Assembly (NCBI GenBank): GCA_944470555.2
Contig: OX104134.1
Span: 100,062,701-100,126,700, forward strand
Source: Heterobilharzia americana
Taxonomy: Eukaryota; Platyhelminthes; Trematoda; Strigeidida; Schistosomatidae
DNA length: 64,000 nt
Reading direction: 5' to 3'
Shown here: positions 45,721 through 55,800 of the stretch, piece after piece
Position numbering within the stretch: position 1 is the stretch's first letter
How the letters are laid out: every line of letters starts with the position of its first letter
Made by a program: the position numbers and the translations under genes
Notes under the pieces: generated by a model
What the model was told of the DNA's origin: nothing
Seen by the model: only the letters and a program-made list of their open reading frames with translations
The model's database searches: none

Positions 45721-46291
45721 TAACGCATCTTATTTCCTACGGTTCTCGTCAACTGCATACGAAGACCTGGATAAAAAATAAGTAAATAATCACTTTTAAA
45801 TAAGAATATACCTTATGTTTGAGGAGAGCGAGCTAGCTACCGTTCTCAGATACCAGTTAATGTTTTACTGATCCGAGAAAACGCTACATTTCCCAAAAAA
45901 CAATGTAGCTCATGAAAACCAAACTAGTACTTTCATTGCTATATTCAAATTCCTTGAGGGGGTTGATTGTGTCAAATTAAACCTCTATGTCGCGTTTTCT
46001 CTGTTTTCTCCACAAATAGTCGAGTGACTACTTTAAAGGCCATCCTGGCAACTTAAAATGACCAATCAGGTTTCAGTATTTCAACTGAGGAGGCAGTCTT
46101 GCACAAAATCATGAAATCCAATTAGTTATTTCGGCAGCTGTTATGGTGGCCGTTGAAGTCACTCCAAATAGTCTTGTTCTCTGTTTTGACTCTTCCAATC
46201 CCAGCTAGTGGAAATAAGTTATGAGTAATTGATTTTTTCGTCATTTACATTCTTTTTTGTGTGTAGCCTAATTGGTAAACTTCTTTTCCAG

Positions 46292-46776
46292 ATGCTTCGT
46301 CGATCGTCTTATGTAACCCGTGATGCGTACAAAAACAATAGATCCAATTCAAATGAGACAATTCCAGTGTGTGAATCCCGTGAACGTCGTGTAAATTCAT
46401 TGAGGCAACAGCGGCCTACAAACTCGACTCGACTTTATTACCCGCCGTGTGAACGTCGGCGTCGTTTGCAAACAATGATTCGTGAGGTATACAATCGTGT
46501 TCGATGCGCTAATTCAGCATCAAAATGGAATAATGTTTGTGAACTGATGTCAAAAATCGAAAACTACTAGCTGAACAACTGAATTCTGCGCGTGCCGCCA
46601 ATTTTGCTGCCCGTTCCCTTTTGTATAATGAACCATGGTCGAACACTACAAATTCTACTGATCCACCTATATTAGCTGAACCCGTAGAAATCCCAAATGT
46701 CTACAGTCAGTTTGGTAGATTTGAAGCTCGAATTGACGGCAAATCTTACAGTGTGGCTGTAACTATGATGCCGGAA
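46292..46776 (+). CDS. EZH2: EZH2 exon 1 (first coding; contains frame break)
   Basis: The ATG directly follows a pyrimidine tract and AG (46282-46291). It reads an Arg-rich N-terminus, '[18 protein letters not shown]', to 'CELMSK'; the observed frame then hits TAG at 46568. The downstream peptide ('[19 protein letters not shown]') continues in another frame to the donor at 46777, and one added base in the A5 run at 46552-46556 would join them. With it the exon is 162 codons, phase 0. Confidence 0.85.
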
Positions 46777-46826
46777 GTGAGCATACACACTTTTTGTACC
46801 TATAAGTAACTGATGCTTTTTTGTTG

Positions 46827-46874
<48 letters not shown>

Positions 46875-49800
46875 TACTTCCCTTGCTTCTGATTAGCTAT
46901 CTTTTGTTTTTCACACATAGGCTGCTTTCTGATTAGCCGAGGTAGTGAGTTCGCATTTATGCATATTCACAACTTGTCTGTTTCATTGCGGTTGTTTGTA
47001 CGTTATTTGCTATCATTTATCCACGACTCAAGATGGTGGATGATACTATGTTTTGCTGTCATTCTTTCCCATCTGTTTCTGTAGATTGATCCTGTACCGT
47101 CTGCTTGTATGTGGGCGCCTGTTCAGCACAACTTTTCCGTTGAAGATGAAACAGAACTAGCAAATCTACCCTATATGGGGGATGAACATGCACAAGAGGA
47201 TGTAAATTTTCTTGAAGAACTCTTGAACAACTATGATGGTCGATTGCACGGAAATTTCCCGTTCGAATTTGATGAATCCCTTCTGGTACAATTAGTCGAT
47301 GCAGTGGCTAAATCGTGGTCAGATATTATTGGACAGTGTGGTCTACCTCTAACAAAACAAACAACTGATGCGGTGGTAGTCAGTGAAGTAGGCCGAAGCT
47401 CACTGCTGGAAAATGAATTAACGCCAGATGCTAAAAACTCTGCATCAACATCAAATATCGCTATTGCTTCAGATGCTTCAAATCGATCCATGTGTCCACG
47501 TAATGGACGCTTAAAAAGACATAAACCATCAGATGAAGAGAATGCCGAGGATATACAGATTGCGAAGAGAGGTCGTCTTACTCGTCGTCGTTCTGCACAG
47601 ATTGAAATCACCGACGTTGAGGTAAAAAAGAACGATTCTTGTTTTTCTTTTGCTTGTTGGTTTTATATGGACCATAGGAAGTATAACTCGGATAAATTTG
47701 TCTGAGAGTGAGTCACGCGTTCGAACCCAACTTCACTTGCCCTGGTTCCGGAAGTCAGGTGAGGTATGTGTGGCCTACTGCATGAATGTGCAGTCAAAGA
47801 CTTCCTACAGTAATGCCATGCTTTAGTGTGACTCCTTCAACTTTTCTCCAGCCTGAACCTACTTCAGTTAATATTGTGCGACAAAATAATTGGTGACTTG
47901 GCATGCGTGTTCCAGTCACTTGAATCGATAGAGGTTCACAACATCAGGTTTCGGAAGTCATATGGGGTATCATAAAACCTGGGGCTAACTGTTTACTGCA
48001 AGAAAGTAATGAAGCTGCCTTGTCTGTAAATAGACTAAATTATAATATGCGTATATTTTCATCGTAAAATATAAACCTTTCTTTCGCTCCATGCATTGTT
48101 ACTTATTTTTGCCTCAGTTTTAAGATACTGAACGCTGATTGCTTCATTTCACACTCCTAAAATGCTATTTTGTTTTCTCTGATCAAGGCTGTTAAAAAAG
48201 AATACTAACGATTAATCGCACCATTTGATTTAAGTTAATATACCTTCAATCTTATTGTCTTCTTCTTCTGGTGTCGGCTAAGTACCATGTTCAGAAGTCA
48301 TTTTTCTGTCGTTATTCATGTCACGTTGGAGCATCATATGAGCAAATAACTGTTATTTAATGAGTGAAAGCCTACAGTTCACCCTGCTACACTATATGAC
48401 TGTGAGACGTGACCATTAAAGGTAGATGGAGTGTAAGGACTTCATTTTGTCGACCATCGTTGTCTTCGTAGCATAGTCTGTGTGCCGTCATGGCATCGTG
48501 TCTTCAGTAACTTAGACATCAGGCGTAAAGTTTCAGGGATGAGAGGACCGTCAGTGGTTCAGGTTGTGTTAGCCCACAATGGTACCTGAAGTAGCTTCAC
48601 TATTAAAGACGTCTACGGGTGTTCAGACTAAAGCATGACATCAGTTCACGAAGTCTTTGACTCTTGGTTTGAGCCATGAGGGGAAAAGTAAGCTTTCTGG
48701 TTGGCGTATGCATGAAAACCGAAACCAGTAGTGGTTTAAGACTCTAGGTGATGGCATGACTCAGTTACACAGATGTATCTTTCACACCTAATCTTCATCT
48801 AAAATCGTCATATTACACTTCAGATTTCTCTTATTCTTTGTTTCCCTCTTTGATGACTTCAGACTACTTTTCATCTCTGCCGCCCTTATTTCTGGAACCG
48901 CTACGCGGTAATTACTGGTCATTGATCGTATTATCTATCTTTTTGTCTGTCTGAGTGAGTAAATAGCTTGATTTTATGTCATCAAAGATTAAGAATTGTT
49001 AATCACTAAAAGCAATGTATCCTTGATCTTGTTTGCTGCTTCTTTTTTGTGCGTCTTAGTGGTATATTTCAATCAATCATGTTAATTTGAAACAGTTAGT
49101 CCCTTTTATTAATTTCGATAGCGTAATTGGAAGACGAAGTTTATCTGAACAATGTGTATGATATATTTGCGCAGTACATCTCGAACAATCTGATCACAAA
49201 CATTTACTTGTCTAGCCAATTTATATTGAACCGACGAGTGGGAGGACAAATACAACAATTAACATAATAGGGGATTAAAATTAAGAAAGATGAGAACAGA
49301 AGAGGAGAGTGACACAGTTGATCCTAATCTTGGTAAGAAAACAAACTTTACCAAGGTAGGTGTGGTGTGCTCTAACGAATTGGTTTTGTACACATAAAGG
49401 TGGTTTCAATTTGTGTATGGCTATGGCTTCCACAAATCTCAGAATACATCCCTGACTGACTGTTTCTATATACAACTTTGAAAGCTGTTTGAACACTAAC
49501 TTTGTGACCTGTTTCTATGATATGTTTAGCTACAAGTTTAGCTAACATGGACACTACAATACCTGAGTTTTCACAGATTTTGTCCAATCCAAGGGAGGTC
49601 TTGTAGAATGCCTGTTTAATAGGATCTATCGTATCAGTGCAACAGATACGACGGATGAAGATATCAAATTACTGACCAAAACACTTATGGTAAATGGATG
49701 TCCGATGAAGTTGATGAACTGTTGTAGAGGTCAAGTAGCACCGAAGCCAACTGTTGACACGGTTCCTAAGAAAAGCGTCCATAACACTCCATCATACAGA

Positions 49801-52800
49801 GGGGAGTAGAATAGTATCATTTTGAGACGTGGTCTGACATCAGCCATTAAAGAAAATAAATTATGCAGCTAATCTTATCATTGAGGGAAAAAAACATGCT
49901 TCACCACTAACCTAACCTCGCCTGGTTAACTAGTTAACTAGTTACTAGCCGGTCTTAAGCCCGGATAAAGAGGGAAGGCTGGGCATACGGCTAGTAACCC
50001 CACCCCAGAAAACCAATCCAATCGCTAAACAAACTTCAAAGACAAAATATAAAACATAAAAACAAACTCATTCATCTCTGGAATTGGAAGGATGAAATGA
50101 TGCCAGTTGATGAAAGCCTTCGGTAAGCCAATTGGCCGATATGTCTTCGCTCCTCAAGATAAAAGCGAAAGTAAACGTGGGGACATGGAATGTCCGCACC
50201 ATGTTTAAACCTAGCAAGGCTGCCTAGATTGCAAATGAGATGAGAAGGTATAGTATCGAAGTGCTAGGAATCTGTAGGTGAAATGGAAGTGAACTCTCAA
50301 AACTGTCAACTGGAGAGTCAATAATCTACTCCGAAATTGTCCCCAAGACGACAACCACGAGCACACTGAGGGAGTGGCTATCATGATGTCCCCAACAGCA
50401 TCGTAGGCTTTCTCGAATGCAGTGGGAACCAATCTCCTCCAGGATCATGACAGCAAGGTTCAACTCAAAAGAAAGGAAGGTCACAATCATACAATGCTAC
50501 GCCACGCACCTACAAATAACGCAGATGAAGAGAATAAGGAGGAATTCTACAGACAACTGCAATCAACACTGGACAAGACCCCACTCAAGTTGGCGATATC
50601 AAAATCCTAATGGGCGACATGAATGCCAAACTGGGAGCAGACAACACAGGAAGAGAACTTACCATGGGTCGAGAAGCGCTCGGTGAGGTGATGAACGAGA
50701 ATGGAGAATGGTTTGCAGAATTCTGTGCATTCAACGACTTGGTGATTGGAGTCAGGCAGTGTGTTCATGCACAAGGATTTCCGCAAAGCGACATGGGTTT
50801 TACCAGACACACTAAAAGTCAGATCGACTTTATCTCGGTGTGAAGAAAGTGGAGACGCAGCCTACCTAACACAATATCAAGAAGAGGAGTAGATGTAAGT
50901 TTAGACCACTATCCAGTGCAAGGAACATTCAAAATCAAGTTGAAAGCCTTCAAAGAAGTTGGTGATAGACCACAGTTCAAGTTCAACACCCAGAACAGAA
51001 ACTGACTTGAAAGACAAAACTACAAAGGAAATCTTCACGGCAGCCAGCCATCAAGACAAAATGGGAGATATCGAGCAACATCCCTAGAGAAACCTGTGTA
51101 GATGAACACTGGACTCTTTGAAAGAGATGTTGAAAGAAACCTGCATAACCGTGTTAGGAAGGAAGAAGAAAGAAGACAAGGAATCGATCTCGGCGGATAA
51201 CTGGAAGCTGATAGAGGAGGGAGAGGAAGATGGTGAAGCAGAAGATAAACCAGTGCAATGAGAAGCTCAGTGATGCCTTTGAAGTGAAGACAGGAGACAG
51301 GAGTAAGACAAGGTTGCCGCCTACTATCGTCACCGATGATTTTCCTCATTGTGATCGACTGGATCATGCAACAAACAGTGAGGAGCGAGAGTAGGGGGAT
51401 ACGCTGGACCGGGGAAAAGATCGTAGATCATTTGGTTTTCGCCAATGATGATCATTGATGTCTAATGTCTTGTCGCACAAACTCGAAGATCTACAGGCAG
51501 AATCCAACAAGTTGACAGAAAAGGTAGGGCAGCGAAGACGGGACTTCCTTCAGGTGAACGTAGAGAAGACAGAGGTGATAGAGATACCCAACCAACACCA
51601 ACAAGCTCCAATCACCGTCAACGGGAGAAACTTAAAGGAAGTAGCCTCTTTCACCTATCTAGGCAGCACCATTTCAACTACAGGCGGCACAGACGAGGAC
51701 ATCAAAGCCAGGATCGGAAAGATAGCAAGACAGACAACTTCGAGATCTTAGACCTGTGATCCACAGTTTACTTAGACTGTACAGCGTATATTACTGACAA
51801 GACGTTGGATCAGACAGCTGCACAACTGTCCGAGTTGCGACACCTCACATTGGTACATTATGCAGAGTCTCCAGCCACTAGTTTCTCTTATCATGTAGAC
51901 CCTATTCGGGAAGTCTACATTTGACGTGTTCTATTTTGGTCATTAATCTGAAATCAGTGTGGAGATCTACTGCACTCAGCATAAAGCGTGAACAAGATCC
52001 GGATTTTCAACACTAATTCAGTTAGGTCAATCAGTGCTTCTATGTGATGGTTGACAGACTTGATGTGTTTCGAAAAGCATTTCCAACAAACTACAGACAT
52101 TCATCAACAGTTCTCGCCTACACTCACTCGATACTGAAGATGAGATGGTGAGAATAATAGGAATAAGCGATGTGGAACTCTTGCTGGCTGGCTGCCTGGC
52201 TGGCTGGCTGGCAACGAACCAACCAATTAAGAAGCTGTCGTCCAAGAAATATGCAGAGGGAAGTGGAGATTGAAGGGGCAAACACTGAGAAGACTGATTG
52301 GGGATACCGCGTGCCAACCGAGACCTTCGAGTGGAACCCAGATGGGAAACGACTAGTTGGGCGTCCTAGTTGAGGGTGACATGGAGGAGGTCGTGTGATG
52401 AAGAAATGAGAGCTTGTGGGCAGTGGTGGAGCGATGTTGAGGAGACTGCAGAGAAGAGAGTGCAATGGAGACGTGCTACTGAATCCCTATGTTCCACTAG
52501 GAACCAACGGGACAAATAATATAATAATAATTCACCACGAACCTAAACACTGCATCAATGACTACGTCACATCCCATTGTTTTTACCAATTTACACGTGT
52601 GTGTTGTCACACATACATAGGGAGGAGTAATCGAGTCATGCAATTTAGGGTGGGAGAATATGTACCTTAGTGGCTTTAAAAACAAATGGAGTGTGAAGTG
52701 GTGATAGACGCTGGTGGGTGACAACCCCCTACATCTATAGCCAAACTTCATAGAAGCAGGTCACAAAGTTAGTGTTCAAACAGCTTTCAAAGTTGTATAT

Positions 52801-55800
52801 ATAAACAGCCAGTCAGGGATGTATTCTGAGATTTGTGGAAGCCATAGCCATACACAAATTGAAACCACCTTTATGTGTACAAAACCAATTCGTTAGAGCA
52901 CACCACACCTACCTTGGTAAAGTTTGTTTTCTTACCAAGATTAGGATCAACTGTGTCACTCTCCTCTTCTGTTCTCATCTTTCTTAATTTTAATCCCCTA
53001 TTATGTTAATTGTTGTATTTGTCCTCCCACTCGTCGGTTCAATATAAATTGGCTAGACAAGTAAATGTTTGTGATCAGATTGTTCGAGATGTACTGCGCA
53101 AATATATCATACACATTGTTCAGATAAACTTCGTCTTCCAATTACGCTATCGAAAATCATGTTAATTATCAGTTCTACTGTTAACTTGTTTTTTTTTTGG
53201 CGTGTACGTTAAACGCTTATAGTGTGATCGATAGCCTAATTTATGAGACGGCCTTCTTTTGTTTTTACAGGTAACTCGTAGCAATGGTGTTGTATCGCCT
53301 CCAAGTATTAACCTTAATAATTCTGATCGTCAAGAAACAGTGAAAAGTAGTGATAATGAAGACAAAATAACTGTACAAGGCAATCAGTGTGAACCAATTA
53401 TTGTTATAAGTCAACGAACTAGAAACTCTGTTGATTCGCATCAAAGTGACGCTGATGATATTAATTCATCACCTGAGACTAGGCGTTTAAGCAGTACTGG
53501 GATTCCGGAAGGAGTGTTCTCTGTAAGTTCTAATAACCCTGCAATATTTGCTCAAGGGGTCATTTAATCATTGTGTTCGTAGATGTCTTCTGTCAATGAT
53601 TATGCAACCTCTCTAGAAAAGTTGTGTGATAGACGTAGAAAATGCTTTTAAAATAATATAGACGTAAACTTTCTATCGCCTGCTTCTTTCTTTTCATGAA
53701 AACTCTTGGGTGTGATATCTACTGACTGCCTGACGGAATCTACCTAGAACGTCGCACATAGATGCATCGCCTCAAGTTGCTACACTTCACAGTGTTACAC
53801 AAAGAACAGGTGGATAAAAAAGGAGTGATAGCAAAGTAGATAAAGTAGTGTGAGAGAATAAACAACCTGAAGATGAAGGTTAGTGCAAATACTCAAACTT
53901 AAGATGTGAAGGAGTGAATAGGACAGCCACTGTGACCAATTTTCGGGCATGTCACCAAGAATCTTCAGGCACTAATTCCTTTCGTCTCGGCGACCTCAAC
54001 CAGGCAGTCTACATCTCCTCATATGGCTCAAGTCAGCAATCAGGACTGCATCGACTGTTGCCATGTTTTGATCTGACCACCTTGAACCCTTTTCTATCTT
54101 AATTTCATTTCCTCTAGTATGCCACGTTTGGGTTGACGGTGGCTCTACAGGCGTTGTACATATCCAAACCATCTCAGTTGAAGGTTCACAACCTCATCAA
54201 TCGACTTGATTGTCTTACCTAGTACACTTCGCCTGACCTCAACGTTGCTCACACGATGATTCCATCAAACACCAGCAGGGCTACGAAGACACTTATGGTC
54301 GAGAAACTAACTGTTTTATGTCTCCTACTTTTAATATAATGGCTGCTACCCTGATATAACCTGGCGATTAGGCTTGTATGCCACAATGACCAAACAACCT
54401 ACACTGGTTGGAACGCTTGTTTCTTCGATAGTAGCAAGACGAAAAATAGTCACTGTTGTAGTGTAAATTGCTACACTATGATGAGGGTTTGAGGGTGATG
54501 TCGTACTGTTGGCTGAATGCGAACGTGACAGCAGTAAGGCGTTTCCTTCAGATGACCAGCAGTGCCACACTGGTGCTGCCCCTATGAGAATTGGGGGTTC
54601 TAAAAGGTGGGCCCTAGGGACAGTACACTGCTCTCTTGCTCATGGTCTTCCTGTTCCAGTGGCATGGGTTTTCTCTGTCCGGCGTTACAACGATCAAATC
54701 TCGCATCAACAATCTTGGAAAGACTGTATTTGTGACAGGTTTCAAGAAGATGTCCTGTGGGCTCTGTGACCACACAAATCTTTTTTTCTTTCAGGTACCC
54801 TAGGAAGAAATAGCCTTCAGTGGTGTGGTCAGCTTAGAAGTGTCAACTGTCCGCACGCTTCGAGTAATACTAAACACGCAATCTAACGTAACTTGTCCTC
54901 CTCACCTCAATCTACCTATCTGATAAAACATCCTGTCGTGTCAGATGGAACTGTCCAGGATGCATTAATGATTTTCAACACATTGAATCTGATTTTCTGT
55001 TCTCATCGTCAGCAAACAACGGTCCGTCCAAAGTTGTCATTGCCAAATTCAATATGGTATAGTGTCAACACATTATCTTGACCAATCAGAAAATATCGAG
55101 TGCGTATACCAAAACAGACAGCCAATCGGAAGAAAGCGTGGCAAACGTTTCTAATTACTTATGAGTAGCCAAGTCAATAACATTAAATAAATGTTACATA
55201 GTGTACTTCTTAACATGCGATAAGTTATGCTACGTGACACGTTTTGGTTATTTCACTGACGATATCACATGATACGTAATTATTCTTTCGACAAACAACT
55301 CTGCTGTTTAGGATGATCAATTCGCCAATGATCTACAAAGTGTGCACAGTCCATGTTGACGTATCTGTTACAGCTGAGTAGTTTTTCAACTCCCGCTCCC
55401 CTTAACAGTGGTGTCCACAGGGTTTTTGTTGTTAACCGCTCAGCAAAGATGGCAAACTGTGATCTCTGACAAAAAAGTGTCCTGAATCTGGAGAGAGATA
55501 TTACTACTACTGAACAACTTAAGCAGTGTATACCATTGTTGTTTCACTGTTTACATAAAATACGAGAAATTGAATCCTCAACTTGATTTGTTTATTTTGT
55601 AGGCCATAGCTGGAACATTCGGCTCTTCAGAGGATTCTAATAAACTGAAACTACGGTATGTGGAATTGAAAGAACGTGGAAATAACTCCCAGGTAAGTAG
55701 CAGCTGTCAGTTTGTGTGTGTGTGTGTGTGTGTATTGGGGGTTACAGGTATTACTGGGTTTTTGGTTAACTTAGGAAATTTTCCAGCCACCTGTGAAAAA

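Larger units (their letters stand above)
49914..52530 (+). mobile_element. RTE-clade LINE, copy 3, nested in the Penelope element
   Basis: Starts with the family 5' end AACCTCGCCTGG and ends in a (TAA)n-like tail, flanked by TTCACCACTAACCT (49900-49913) and TTCACCACGAACCT (52531-52544), a 14-bp target-site duplication with one change. It carries the endonuclease ('[12 protein letters not shown]' at ~50170; '[16 protein letters not shown]' at 50610), a large deletion in the RT, 'VNVEKTEV' and 'FTYLGSTIS' (51555-51690), then an alien ~210-bp insert (51736-~51947) and the RTE 3' end. A CTGG-unit run lies at ~52181-52212. Inactive. Confidence 0.87.
49088..53154 (+). mobile_element. Penelope-like element with inverted ends, carrying a nested RTE
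   Basis: A 4.07-kb insertion in EZH2 intron 2. From left to right: an inverted copy of the element's 3' end (49111-49590, minus); the RT C-terminus in plus orientation (49600-49899, with '[12 protein letters not shown]'); a nested RTE (49914-52530); then the C-terminal endonuclease-like region and 3' end in plus orientation (52545-53154, '[15 protein letters not shown]'). The arms 49111-49530 and 52738-53157 are reverse complements of high identity. Complex ends with inverted partial copies are known for Penelope elements. It is inactive: the RT palm is absent and frames are broken. Confidence 0.85.

Noticed and set aside
52027..52317. 96-residue minus-strand ORF, identical at 63675-63965
   Set aside because: It is antisense to the chimeric RTE repeat; identity reflects the DNA duplication, not coding constraint.
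49111..53157. Hammerhead motif in the Penelope ends
   Set aside because: Penelope ends often carry one, but I could not find CUGANGA followed by GAAA with sensible stems in either arm.
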